Source: Dillenia suffruticosa (lineage: Eukaryota; Streptophyta; Magnoliopsida; Dilleniales; Dilleniaceae). Taken from it: 64,000 bases of DNA. How positions within the stretch are numbered: position 1 is the first letter of the stretch; the number at the start of each line of letters is the position of its first letter. This document shows, piece by piece, positions 10,970 to 24,049 of the stretch. Position numbers and translations under genes: made by a program. Under the pieces are notes generated by a model, which worked only from the letters and a program-made list of their open reading frames with translations, did no database searches and had not been told where the DNA came from. The DNA lies in contig JAVTVX010000017.1 of assembly GCA_033439265.1 (NCBI GenBank), forward strand, positions 7,152,001 to 7,216,000, read 5' to 3'.

Positions 10970-13900
10970 ATGGGGAGTAATGGTGTTGCTAATTCGGTAG
11001 AGGATTCTGAGCACAAAAATGGTGGTGTTTGTGACGTGGAGATTAAAGAGTTAAGTGAAGATTCTTCTAGCGTTGAATTCTCGAGAGTAGAGGGAGATCA
11101 GGCTTTGGTTACGCAACTTGATGTGGGTTCTTCAGATGGGATGGTGGCACATAGGAAAGTGAACTTGCATCACAGATCAGTGCTTGAGATTTCTCGGTTG
11201 AAAGAATTCGATGGCACTGCTTCTCCAAGGAGAGGTGAGTACTCAAACAGTCTTAAATTGTGTTTTTTTTTTCTTTTTCCCCCTTCTGGCTGGCATTTCA
11301 GTATTCAAAATAAACAAATTAAATCCATGTTGTGTCGAGCGAAATATGTTCTCATGATGAATGCTGCTTAATGTCTCATGTATACTTGAGTTAGGGTGGT
11401 GCATTGCCAGCACCATACTTCTATATATGCTGCATACTGAGGCCTTTGCTTTTTATATGATTACCTAGTTATGATGTTTTGAAGCATATGCTGGAATCTG
11501 CTTCAAAACTATTAAGCAAATAATTGATTCGAAAGTGTCATTTAACAGGATTCTTCTCAGAGTGTATCAGCTGAACTTTTTGAACATTTTGTTGCAATGT
11601 CCATTTTTATTTATGCTTCTTTTATTTTGGAAGATAATTTTGCGCGAAATAAATCAAGAAGAACATTTTGATTCAGCTTCTTCCTAACTCCTGTCCTTTC
11701 AGAGGCTGAAATTGACAGAAGTCTCTCCTTAATTTTCCACATGGTGCCAAAGTGACATTTGCGATTGAAATTTGAAATGCCACTCCATTTGTGATGCCTG
11801 GACTATCACCTTTTAAGTTATAACACCATTCTATTAGTTTTCATCCTCCCAATGGCCCCTTGTTGGTTTGATATCTAATGTTCTTATAATTTGAGCCAAG
11901 TACTAAGGGTCCTAAATCTGGTGCTAATATTGAATGAATTTGGCAAGGAACTGGATGGCTTAAGTTGACGCATGGCAAATACACCAGTGTTGTTATTTTA
12001 AAGGATTACTTGTTCTTAGAGCCACAAAGTTGCTTTAAGCAGGTAATCTCATGAGCTATCGTATTGAGGCAACTTCTCTAGGAATTTAGATCACTTACCT
12101 GTCTGTATATCTTTTGGAGTGGTAATATAATAGTATTTAGAACTAATGCTGGTGATTTCATGCATTTGTACTTGACACTCCTAGATATGACCGTCTTCAT
12201 CAGATTCTTAGATGCAATACAATACAACATCGTTGCAACTTATATCAGTGTAAACATTTTATAACTCTTCCGTGTCACTGTGTCTGTGGTGTCTTGTCAC
12301 GGTGTCTGCATGGTGTTGCGACCCGTGTTTCATTTCTATATCTGTGCTTCATAATGCAATGCTTTGATATTGCACTGTCAGTTCTTATGTAAGCTGATAT
12401 CAAAATAATTGCAATAAAGGCCTGGAGCATTGCTCTACTGCACCAATTGGAGCTCAAAGTAGTTTCAGCTTTGAAAGCCATGAACTGATATTCTCAAGAT
12501 CCAAGACTGAGAAGAAGGAGACTCCTAGGCATGATCTAAAATTGGATAGATTGTCAGAGCGTGAAAGGGTAATTATTGGAGTCATGTCTATGCTGTTGCA
12601 TTATCTGTATTTATTTTGCTAAGTATGCAAAAAAAAATCTGTTTCTTAGTCAAGAGTAAGAACAATTTCCAGCTCATGTCTAATTTATGCCCATATATAT
12701 TATGCCATTGTGACCGGCTATAGGATCAGAGGGGGAGAAGGCGGCATGCTTTGACAGGATTAATATTTACAAACACTTCAATCCCCATGATGTAGGAACA
12801 AAATTGTGGTGTCATAGACCTATCTTTATCTTCTGATACAATATGTGATAGACTTGCTTGGTTTTTGGGATATTTGTTTTTGGCCATCAATCAAGTTAAA
12901 CTTCCAGACACTGTGCACATTTCTATTAAGTTGTTGCTTTTAAGGATGAGCAAGCAATTCCAAAACATAGATACCCTTCTGCACCAGTTAATGCTGCATC
13001 TTGGTTCAAATTTGAGGATGTCATACTCCATATTGCAGCTGGAATAGTTGACGCCTTTATTGGAAATAGAAAAGAGCATTTACATACTCTTAAGGGAATG
13101 AAAGGAGAGATATTGGGGACCTGTTTCCAGATTTCATTATTTCAAACATCCCACTTCATCTGTTTTTATGTTGTCACCTGAGTGATTTACCAACTCTTAG
13201 AGTTCTTGAAGAATTTCACTCTCTCTCTCTCTCTCTCTCTCAATTTCCCTCTTTCTCCTAGATGCCTATTGTACACATCTTCATTAGTGCTACTTTAATT
13301 AAAATTAATTTCTTCTTCTTCCTTTTTTTTTCATTTTCAGAAAAAATTAATTGTAAACTTAGTCAAGATTCAAAATGATGGGACAGTAGAGGTTGATATA
13401 GAGAAGAGTGCACCTGTAGCTTCAGAATTGTTAGAGCTCCAGTCTGTGGAAGGAACACCAAGCCATCTTGATGATGTGATTACTGACTTAAACAGATCAG
13501 TTCCTAGATTGAAAATCGCAATTCTCGTGGTTGGGACTCGTGGAGATGTTCAGCCATTTCTGGCTGTGGCAAAGAGGCTTCAGGCATGTAAAGTATAAAA
13601 TTTGAATTTTTTTGAAATGCAGTCCTTTCTAATTTTCCATTGTTATACTTCGTCTCCGAGATCAATGATGTTTTATTAGGAATTATATTCTTCTTAATTA
13701 TATATTTAGAATTCCAACTGGGGGCCATGAGGTGTATGGGATGTGCCATGCGCATTCTAAGTTGGCCTTAGTAGAATAGAATCTGTAGAAAACATTGAAT
13801 TGGGTGGGGGCCAAGTAGGCAGGCTTGTTGGCAGTAAGAGATAGATTAAGTGACTTTGAAGAGTAGGAAGAACACCTTTGAGAAATAGACAGTAAAAGGA

Positions 13901-16900
13901 TGAGTGCCAATTTTTTAGATTACTACATCAGAAAATAATCATTCAAAAAATTAGAAACTAGGTTGTGCTGAAGCCCTCCTTGTGTTTCAGGGAGGTATGT
14001 TTAGAATAAAAAGCAGATATTGACAGTGGGGATGCAGATCAAACAGGATATCTATAAACTAGTTAAACTCATCAATGCACTTTTTACCCATTACCATTTT
14101 CTTCTTCTAAGCCTCCAAGAGTTCTTTATCCTGACCTTGAGTTATTAGATGGAAAACCTGACAAGGCTGGGGGTCAAAATTTCCTCAAAATCAGTAAACC
14201 CAAATTCCTGACCAAAATTTAAAGTGTTGCAGTAAAGTGTATGTACAAGATGAAAAGCAAAAGATGATAAGGTATCCTTTCAACCTTCAAGCAAATTGAT
14301 TAATTTACAAAAAGTGGCAACAAAGACTAAAATAAAAGAGTGCTCCAATGCAAAGGGTGGCTCAGAACACACTACCACTGAAGACCAAACAGATGCTAAG
14401 AAAATAATTTATCTTGCAAAAGTTGAATAGGGTAAATTTGTTCCTTACAAAACCCCCCTTTCAACGGGGTAAACAAGATCAGCATTTTATATTGCCCTCT
14501 TATTAATCTTTTGCATTTCTTTTGCATTTATTGAATGGCGGGCTATGTTTAACAGGTTGCTTTTTTTAGCACTCATGGTATCTATTTACATTGTGAAACA
14601 ATGGCATTCTCTCATTGCAGTCTGTCATTGTGCAATGAGAGGAATAATATAAGCAGATCTAATATCATCACCATGTGATCCTAGAGGGCAATATAATATT
14701 CTGATCTCGTTTTTCTAAGTCTGTTTCTGAACATATCTCAGAGCTAATTGATTTGTACATTACCAGCAGGAGTTTGGTCATCAAGTTAGGTTGGCAACTC
14801 ATGTTAATTTCAAAACATTTGTGACATCTGCGAGTGTAGACTTCTACCCTTTGGGTGGCGATCCACGTGTTTTGGCTGGATGTAAGATGTCAAAAATCAT
14901 TCTAATTTTTATTTTACGTGTAATTTAATTTGACTTTACTTCTTACATTTCGTTTGTTGATTGCTTTCTATGCCCTTTTGTCATAATTCGGTAGTCATCT
15001 GTGCTATATAATCAGGAAATCTTTATTCTGTTCATAATCCAGTTTGTAGTCAGGCCCGTGCTCTTTTCCAAATTTTCAAGGTCTCTTTTTTTGGGCTCTG
15101 AAGATACTGCTTTATTTTTGACCTTTGTCATTTGCTAGCCAATTATTATAAGTATACTAACATGTCGCAATAAATTTTTCTCTCCACCACTGAAAAGAGT
15201 TTCCTTCTTGTCACTGCAGATATGGCTAGAAATAAAGGTTTTATTCCATCTGGACCAGGGGAAATAGCTATACAAAGAAAGCAACTGAAGGCCATAATAG
15301 AAACCCTACTTCCAGCATGTACAGAGCCGGATATGGAAACTGGCATGCCTTTTAAAGCTCAGGCTATAATTGCCAATCCTCCAGCTTGTGGTTAGTGCAC
15401 AATGCAAATTACAGAAAGTTTTTATTTTCTCCTTTTCTGCCTTTGCTTGTGGGAATACTGCATTTGATATAGGTAGAAAGAATGACATGTTTCATTAAAA
15501 TTTAGCAACTGCACGAATAGGGGAAGATCTGCCGAAATGTGACTGTGATTGACTTTTTTAAATTAAAAAAAAAAAGGCTTAATGAAGCTAAAGCAGGTTG
15601 AGAAGGTGAATTGTTTTTGGTGTTGGCCAACTTAGTGTTTCTGTTTCTTGTGAAACAGAAACTAACAACCTTTTCTAGCACTTGCATGTACAACAGTTGT
15701 GCAGGCATTTTTGGCTATTAAATGAAGATGCAGACATTTTTCACCTCAATGGTATATGTCAGGTGGCTGATTAGTAGCTTTAGCCATTCTGTGTTCATGG
15801 TTGAATACGTGATACATTACAAATAAAGATGAATCAATGAGAAAAAAGTTGTAATCTCTCATAGCCTTCTTACGTTTTAGATGCGGCTCCTCTTTACAAG
15901 GATATAAACTTGAACAAGTTTGGGAAACCCTAATCTAATAAAAGGGGGAATCTCATAAGTACGTAAAACATGAAGATCATTTTCTTTATTTTACTGCATA
16001 GATGATTCTCCTCTAGATAATAAGAACAGACCCTATGGTTATAGCAGATGACCTCTAGATTGGTTATACAAGGCTGCAATTTTGTGCAGGGCACCTCTAA
16101 GCACTTTGTTACTGAGATACATCTAGAAGCTTGAGTAGCATGTAACAAAGACTATCTAGTTGTTGTCTAGAACAACTGTGCTACATTTTATTCATATAGC
16201 CCATTCCTTTCCATTGAAGTATTCTGCATAATTTCTATCAAAAAGGCCCTTCACATCCTGATTGCTCCAATTGATTATTTTACATAAGATGAGTTGTCCC
16301 GGTGGAAATGTTCAATCTACTTTCCAGTTGGGCCAAATGAGTGGCATAATTCTGCCTTTCTTTTATTTTCTACCCTGGCTTAATTTTTGCATCTTGGGTT
16401 TCTTCATCTGAACCAATGGAAACAATATTAAGTCATATATGGATGATGTGTATGAATGCGATGACAAGAAATTTTCTTAAGTGTGGCTTTTGTTCCTACT
16501 CAGTTTGTGTATGAATGAGAATTTCTTAAAGATAATTTTGAGTCCCGTGTATAAAAAATGCAAAGACCTATGATTGATATCTTCAATATAAACCAGGAAG
16601 AAAAAGAGAAAGAAATCAAAAACCATCATCATCTCTTTTACCTATTTCTATTTAGTGAGGTTCACAATTTTTTCAGAAAGATGCTCTATCCAATCTTAGT
16701 TCTACTTACCCTAGTTCACCATTTGCCCCTGTGCTGCTCTGCCCCAAATGATAGGTTCTGAATATGAAGGGCCTGTGTTTAGTTTGGCTTTTCTGAAGAA
16801 TGAGTTGGCTGTGTTTGTGATTTTGGCGAGGCTTTAGTTTTGGCCTGAAAGACAGAAGTTCAGTTAGTCAGATATGAGTATTTGAGTCAATGGTGTATGA

Positions 16901-19900
16901 GTGATGCTTTTCACCATAGTTGTGTTTGTTAGCTTCAGTTGGTATTGCTGTTATGAGGGTACCTATCATGTATATGTGTGGGAAAGTTTTCATGTCATGT
17001 TGTCTACCCTTTCCCTGATACTCTTTCATACTCTTGTTCATGGGACCTAAAGCCATGCCAGTTTGAGTAATATTAAATTGATACCAATCTAGTTATTTAA
17101 AGTGGTTCTTGTGTAATGTCAGTTTCAATACGTTAATGATTTATTGCAACGCCAGTTAATGATTTTTTTTAATAAAATAATGTAAGTACAAGCTTTAATT
17201 GCTTTTCTTGGATGCAGGACATGCACATGTCGCTGAAGCTCTTGGTGTACCCCTTCATATCTTCTTCACCATGCCCTGGACGTGAGTTTTATCCCTTTTT
17301 TCATTTAATTTCCCTCCTGATCAAAAGTCCATCTCAACTGGTAGCATTTTTTTTTTCTGTTCAACATTTTGGCTTAATTTTTATACAGTCATGTTTCAGA
17401 GGTGCCTCCTTTATGCCCCGGAAGAGAATACTTCTTGCATTGGTTTTGGCTTTTTGAAAATGCTGTTATTGTTGATCAAGTTTCTAAAGAACCAATGAAC
17501 TTCACTATGCTTGACCTTGAGTATGCATTGTGATGTGGGCTTTGGTATATGTGGAACAAAGAGCAATTATCTTTATTACTGAAAATAGAGCATTGTCGCT
17601 AGATTACGGAAAAGAAAGCATGTTGACACTCCAATATTCTAGTTTCTTCATTCAGTAATGCATTGGGGAGAAGACTTGTGCCAAGTGCCGTTTTGACACA
17701 TTTGGGTAATAGGATCTGTATTAGCTATAGCAAAAGTCTGAACTGTGGTAAATTCAGATTGTTTCAATCATATGTGGGGCAAACTTGAGCTTGGGGAGAG
17801 TTAGAGGAGGCAAATTATCTTTGTTTCATGTTAATTAATATTCTTCATATTTCTCCATATATCTTTAAGTTCAAAACAAATTCGTAAAAAAATTTGACTT
17901 CATGTTTCCACTTAGGTGTAAACATGCTTTCCATATATTTGATCCTTGAAGAAGAATGAAATTAAATCCAATTTTATGTGCTTGTACTAGTTGCTCAACT
18001 TTTCCAATGACTTTTCTTGGGATGATGTTTGCTTACATCTCTTTCCAATAGGCAGGCCAACTTATGAATTTCCCCACCCTTTGGCGCGAGTACCTCAAAG
18101 TGCTGGTTATTGGGTATGTTTTAGATGAGCGCATTGACCTTTGGATTCACACACACACACACACACACATGAATTACTGTTTTTAACATGTCACTTTTGA
18201 AGCAGCTTTCATATATAGTTGTGGATTTACTCATATGGTGGGCCATAAGAGGATATATTAACGACTTCAGGAAGAAGAAATTGAAGCTTCCACCTATTGC
18301 ATACTTCAGTACTTACTACGGGTCAATATCTCATTTGCCAACAGGCTACATGTGGAGCCCTCATCTTGTGCCAAAGCCAAAAGGTAGTGCCATTTTGTTT
18401 CTATTAAAGGGTAATCCACTTCAGAGTTTTGGTTTCCTGTTGATTTTGTGTTTTACGCATGGTGGGTCCACTCCATAAAAAGGGAGCAGGAAAAAAAAAA
18501 AATATATATATATATATATATTAGCCACTATTTACAAGGATTGCAATGTATGTCCATTACTAATTAACTAAGATGTTCATTGTAATCCCTTAACTTGAAT
18601 TGTTTGTCTGTACATGGATGCTTCTATGATCATCTCTAATAAATTATAGAAATATTAGATGTTCATAATGCTTTGTTGGTAGATGAACTTATCTTAATTC
18701 GTGCAGATTGGGGCCCTTTAGTAGATGTTGTTGGTTATTGTTTCCTAAATCTTGGGTCGAAGTATCAACCTCAAGAAGAGTTTGTTCAGTGGATTCAAAG
18801 AGGATCAAAGCCTATATATATAGGCTTCGGAAGCATGGTATGTAATCTAACTGAGACTATAGCTGAATTGGGATTCACAATTAAGTTTTATAACTTCATT
18901 TGTTGGTTACCGATTGGTGAATATTCCCTTATCTGCCCACAATTATCAGACTTAATGTAATTACTATATATGTAAAATATTCACAAATAAAAAGTACCAT
19001 TAAATTGTTGAGCTTGTCCGCTGGTCTAAAGAAGCAGAGCATTCAAATATTCAGGCTTGAATTGTTTGTGAAACAAGCTTCATGTTGAGGCTTGGGCTTG
19101 GGTCATGTACTAAATGAACAACTTGAGCTGAGCCTAAGCTTGTTCACTAATGGCATTTTGCAAGTAATTGGTGATTAAAGTCATCTCTTACGTTGATAAA
19201 ATTGCTATTTTTTCACACATTATAAAGTCGCTCGTTGGCTACTGATGCACTTAGTTCTTTGTTGAGCATTCTGAGAAAAACTTCTGCCTCATTGAGATGG
19301 CTTAATCAATTTGGAGATTAAAATGAATTATGGAATTTCCCACAAAGAGCACTTTCTATTGAGATGCATTTCCAGTTGGTATCTCTGTAGCAGATCAATT
19401 GTCCGACAAGGAGCTTATTATTATAGTTGTCATCTCATGGTTCCGGCCACTCCTGACTACCTATAGTAAAAGGAGAAACAAAAGGCTGGGCCAAACGGCA
19501 GTCTGTGTGGTTTTCAATGCCCCTTGTGATGCCATATAACAGCTTTTATGGCATTCTATCATTTGAAACAGCCTTCCACTATGTGCTATGAACAAGAGTC
19601 TTTCACCGAGTATATGCTCAATTATTTGATTCACAATTAAAATTTCTCACGTCCTATTCTTGTAGTTGAGCCCCCATTGATTTAGATTCGCATGGCAAAG
19701 CTGCATTATTGATGTATCATGGCTAGGTAGCCTTCTGTCATTTTTGTATTGCTTAAATTTGTCTTCAGAGATGTGTGAACAGCTATTGCCTGTCAGGTTC
19801 ATTTCCTTGGATGCTATTTGTGAGTATTTGCAGATATAGGCATAATTGATGTGTATATAAACAGAACTGTGTGTATAATACTTGCTTTGGAGTATTATAA

Positions 19901-22229
19901 TAAGTGTAATCTTGTTGCTTGTTAAGCCACTTGAAGATCCAAAGAAAACAACGGGTATTATTTTGGAGGCATTGAGAAGCACGGGGCAAAGAGGAATAAT
20001 TGACCGAGGTTGGGGAGATCTTGGGAGTAAGTATATCCTTTGATGTTGCTACTTTCACTAAATAGTTACTCATTCGGGAGACCCTGAGCAGTATGATCTG
20101 CTTGTTAATGTATGCCTTACACAAAGTTTGGTTGTTGGATTTCGATGCTACTTTATCATATAAAAACTAAATTTACAGTAAAAGTTAATAAAGTTGTGCT
20201 GTCTATAGAAGAGGATATAATGTATGCCACTTATTTAAATCATATATTTAACAGTATGCTGTTTATTTCCTTTAAAAGCCTTCATTTCTCTTGTTTTTGT
20301 TTTTCTTTATAATGAGATTTAAATATTGCCACCCTTTCTAATTATTTTTCACTGTTATATATGTATTTTGCAGTTCCAGAAGTTCCTGACAACATTTTTC
20401 TTCTTGAAGACTGCCCCCACGATTGGCTGTTTCCTCAATGTTCTGCTGTGGTGAGCGTTATTTCATGTCAATGTGGTTCTAATGAATGGTAAATACATAA
20501 ATTGCCATAACCAAATTTAAGGATATTTTAATCAGTAGAACTAAATGTGTGAGCATAATTCGGATCCTCAACTATGATATGAATCAAATGAGTCGAGCGA
20601 TAATCTTGAAGCACAGAGAAGTTATTGGTGCCTTTCTTTTGCTGAACATTGTGAGTGAACTATGAAGTAGACCATAACTTGGAGACTTCATATAAATGCA
20701 GGTCCATCATGGTGGTGCTGGTACCACAGCGACCGGACTAAGGGCTGGGGTAAGTTTTTCTTTTTTGTCTTTTTTTTCCCCCCTGACCTTATTTCAGTTT
20801 GATGTGTTCTGGAAATTCATATGTAAAATATGCGCTTTGAGCAATAAATGAGTTTTCACTGGGTGACATGAGATGACTGATGATTTTATTTGGTTGTCTT
20901 GTAGAAAACAATGTGGTTTTATGGTTAACCAGTATCAAGTCAATTGCATAGTTATCAGAGATATATGTGGTCTGTTGATTCCTGTATCTTTGCCTGCAGT
21001 GTCCTACAATGGTGGTGCCGTTCTTTGGAGATCAATTTTTCTGGGGGGATAGAGTACATAAAAGAGGGTTGGGACCCGTATCTATACCCATATCTGAGCT
21101 GAGTGTTGAAGCCCTTTCAAATGCAATAAGATTCATGCTCGAGCCAGAGGTAATTATAAGTTGCCTATAGATAGCCAAACTTACAATTGTCAGCTCAATT
21201 TAGATCTTTCTGGGAAAGTGGCCATGGGGGCCTTTCTACTGTCTAAACAATCTACTGTCTGAACAACCTCAGCACTGACCCTGGTTATGAACTTGATAGT
21301 CTACTAATTTGTTGAGGAGATTAGACAACTTTCATTACATTTTTGCTGCTAGGGACGTGTTAATTGCTATGTTACCCGAGTCTAGAAGGGTCAGGGAGAA
21401 GACAATGACATCAATTAATTTTGAAACTCCGTGTGAAATAAGATCAAATTTCTTTTCCCTTGCTACAATGTTTGTATATATGCATGCCTACAAATTTTGT
21501 CCAAGCTTCTGCACTGGGTCTCTCCATCATTCTGAATCTTGACTACTGCCTGTTCTCTTCTTTATTTCTTTTTTATTCATATATATATATATATATATAT
21601 ATATTATTTTATTTTATTTTATTTTATTTTTATTTTGGGCTTTTGTTTTGATTTTCTTTGGTTTCCTAGGATGCAAATTTATGATGAGACTCTCCTCACT
21701 CCCTTTCATGATCGGGACTGGGAGGTTGTTACCTGTTTAAGGTTAATAGGAAGTATGTTATTTATTTCTGATGCTATCATGTATATCATTTTAAGATAAC
21801 TCACAAAGAGGAAAAGGAAGAGAGAGGGAGAGAGTTGAGACAACATAACTTTTCTACTTTCATTGGGGAAAAAAAATCTTCTTTTGCAGGAAATCAGAAA
21901 ATTGATAAAAGCTAATAAATAAGATTTTGGAATGGTGTTTTTCCTCTTAGGAAGTGATAAATATAATGACTTAGAACATGAGAGTGGGTTGTTCTGATTG
22001 TTGATGCAACTATTTGGTTTTTTAGGTGAAAACTCGGGCAATGGAATTGGCAAAACTGATAGAGAATGAAGATGGTGTTGCAGCAGCAGTTGATGCATTT
22101 CACCGGCATTTGCCTCCAGAATTGCCATTACCTATCACATCATCAGATGATGATGAATATCCAACTCCTTTCCGGTGGTTCCTTCAACAAATTGAGAAAT
22201 GGTGTTGCCTTCCTTGTGGTGGTGTATAG
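10970..22229 (+). CDS. UGT80B1: Sterol 3-beta-glucosyltransferase, UGT80B type (14 exons)
   Basis: Transfers glucose from UDP-glucose to the sterol 3-hydroxyl, making steryl glucosides at membranes. Exons: 10970-11234, 12420-12568, 13341-13583, 14770-14881, 15220-15390, 17218-17281, 18056-18113, 18206-18383, 18707-18837, 19927-20026, 20374-20450, 20702-20749, 21000-21149, 22026-22229. All phases agree and give 649 residues, near the usual length. The N-terminal 190 residues are variable. The GT28-like domain begins ILVVGTRGDVQPFLAVAKRL (about 200-218). The MPWTPTYEFPHP block and IYIGFGSM follow. The UDP-sugar site is CPHDWLFPQCSAV, HHGGAGTT (518-525) and VPFFGDQFFWGDRV. The C terminus, with PFRWFLQQIEKWCCLPCGGV, favours UGT80B over UGT80A. 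Intron 3 has a GC donor. The next gene is convergent (tail to tail). Confidence 0.95.
13219..13242. repeat. (CT)n microsatellite in UGT80B intron 2
   Basis: CT run about 100 bp before the exon 3 acceptor; it may add to the polypyrimidine context. Confidence 0.85.
15391..17217 (+). other. Long intron 5 of the UGT80B-type gene
   Basis: At 1.8 kb this is the longest intron of the gene. It contains only short low-complexity open frames on either strand and no recognised element. Confidence 0.7.
18148..18169. repeat. (CA)n microsatellite in UGT80B intron 7
   Basis: About 11 CA units in the short intron between exons 7 and 8. Confidence 0.9.
18491..18521. repeat. Poly(A) plus (TA)n in UGT80B intron 8
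   Basis: A12 run followed by about ten TA units. Confidence 0.9.
21579..21636. repeat. (AT)n followed by (TTTTA)n in UGT80B intron 13
   Basis: Compound microsatellite: about 13 AT units, then about six TTTTA pentamers. Confidence 0.9.
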
Positions 22230-22570
22230 GCGTCTTATGGTTCCTCATAGTATTTGTATAGACCATAGAAAATGCCTTTGAATGTTGATATGTTTTCTTC
22301 CTGATTTCATTCATTTCATTCTTGCCTTTATCCTGTACATCAATAAGTAGCAATTTTCAGTCCCATGATATTCTTCTCCTGCTTGTGTAATAGTATAAGG
22401 ATATAGGTTTCTAGATCTACCATGTTAACCTAGAGTGCAGAAAATGAGTCAATTTATAATATCGATTGAGGGCCATTTGTTTGAGATTAATTGTGTCTAT
22501 TACTTTTATTTTATTTATTTATTTATTTATTTTAATTATTTTGCTTACTCAACAGGTAGTGTGGACAAAA
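22230..22570 (+). other. 3' flank of the UGT80B-type gene
   Basis: Probable 3' untranslated region and short spacer, with a run of ATTT units near 22505-22530. There is no gene before the broken citrate-binding-like copy on the other strand. Confidence 0.5.
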
Positions 22571-22629
22571 GGCTTATGTGATCATAGTTTGATTTACATG
22601 TGCTTGAACTTCACTTCTTGTATATTTTT

Positions 22630-22870
22630 TGATGTCTATCCAGCCTGATTCCATGTGGTAGCTTGAATAGGCCGGAGCTGCATAAACCCCGCATTTGAAA
22701 TACAGGTCTCCGGGTCCCTGATACTTAACAACGAACTTCTGAATGCCATCGATGAACGCTGTCACATCGCCTTCCCTGCATTGACGATACGGATGACATA
22801 GACTCTGAACCATCTATTGTATATAACTTACCAAACGAAGGTGGTTTGGAGTCCAATTACCATTGTAGGT
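22630..22870 (-). pseudogene. Broken tandem copy of the citrate-binding-protein-like gene
   Basis: On the minus strand this encodes only the C-terminal third of the neighbouring protein. RWFRVYVI, then after a frame change GDVTAFIDGIQKF, then GPGDLYFKCGVYA, YHMESGWIDIKKY. It aligns collinearly with WFRVNVIHD, GKVTFFIDGVEKL, GPGDLYFKCGVYAQ, YYMESRWRDIKIYKK of the intact gene 340 bp away. A YNG motif near 22860 may mark its left limit. The frameshift, missing exon 1 and absence of a stop at the family position make it a pseudogene fragment from tandem duplication. Confidence 0.85.
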
Positions 22871-23208
22871 AAGCTTATGGTAATGGCAATGAGCCGGAAT
22901 TTTCCAGTCACAGGCATGAAACATATCATTACAGCTATGGTAATTATGTGTATCATAATTGGACAATGTACGCATATTGTTAATTAAACGCATCTACATA
23001 AAACCTCGTTAACTTGTCTGCATCTTAGACTTTTAATACATTTGAGATGCGAATAATTGACCATTCTTTATTTGTTCTTTTCATATTGCATACAAATATT
23101 CGATTTAGTTGCAATCATACAATGCGTTGGGGAAAGGTTTTACATCTTGTTTTGGTCATACGTCTTAATATTTTAGCTAAGATCATGAACACGACATACA
23201 TTAAAGCA

Positions 23209-23638
23209 TCATTTTTTATATATTTTAATATCTCTCCACCTGGATTCCATATAGTAACTGTCATTATTCTGTGCATAAACTCCACACTTGAAATAGAGGT
23301 CTCCTGGTCCGTGATCTCTCTCTTCTAATTTCTCAACTCCATCAATGAAAAATGTCACTTTCCCTTCATCAACATCGTGGATGACATTGACTCTGAACCA
23401 CTTATCGTACATGTCAGACGCGATCAAATCGGTGCTATAGTACCTCAAGTCTCCGTTGTACACCCTTATTTGCATGGTAGTTGCTCCTGATTCCGCACCA
23501 TGGATTTGCACCAATGAAACACCCGAAGTCCCACTTGGTACATAGCCATATGCTTCAAATTGCCAGACCCCAGATGAGTAGTCTAGACCCTGCCCATAGC
23601 AAATATGTTAGATTTATGCACGTGTCAGCTAATTTAGC

Positions 23639-23682
<44 letters not shown>

Positions 23683-23941
23683 TTACACGGATGCGAATTT
23701 CAGTGCGGGGTTTGGTGTTGCTGCCAGGTTGATGAGGCTTGTCATCAGAGTAGACCCAAAGTTTTCGGACGCAATTTTCGTAGCTATATCGTTCATTGAG
23801 AGGCTTGTCATATGGTTTCTGTAGCTCGAAGTTCCATTCTGTTAATGGAACAGAAGTGAATCCATCGGTTGGATCAGCACTGCATCCCACCACACACAAA
23901 CAAGCCAGGAAAATAAGCAAATAGCCATAAGAAGAAATCAT
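23209..23941 (-). CDS. Secreted citrate-binding-protein-like protein
   Basis: Similar to the rubber-tree citrate-binding protein family, whose fold resembles polysaccharide-lyase/alginate-lyase-2 beta-jelly-roll domains. The true ligand in most plants is unknown. Exon 1 (23941-23687, 85 codons) starts MISSYGYLLIFLACLCVV, a signal peptide cleaved near residue 25, then DPTDGFTSVPLTEWNFELQ, PYDKPL and TKPRTEIRIR. Exon 2 (23589-23209) carries GLDYSSGVWQFEAYGYVPSG, IHGAESGATTMQIRVYNG, WFRVNVIHDV and YFKCGVYAQ...YYMESRW. Total 211 residues, the family length. The start at 23941 is chosen over an in-frame ATG at 24025 because a TATA-like ATAAATAG (minus strand, about 23991-23999) lies between them. 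Its intron holds a (GA)n microsatellite. A broken copy lies directly downstream. Confidence 0.9.
23643..23673. repeat. (GA)n microsatellite in citrate-binding-like intron
   Basis: About 15 GA units; read on the gene strand it is a CT run close to the donor of the 97-bp intron. Confidence 0.9.
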
Positions 23942-24049
23942 TTTTCCTGACACCTTACAATATTTGAGATTCTTGGAAAGCCAAACCCAACTATTTATCG
24001 AGAACCTTCTGTGTGAACATTGCATTTCTTATCCTAAATCTGGTTTTTA

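Noticed and set aside
13584-13590. GT donor four bases downstream of the GC donor in UGT80B intron 3
   Set aside because: Shifts the reading frame relative to exon 4 at either acceptor and disrupts a conserved junction.
23942-24025. Upstream in-frame ATG for the citrate-binding-like protein
   Set aside because: It lies upstream of a TATA-like box and would bury the signal peptide; the ATG at 23941 gives a normal secretory N terminus.
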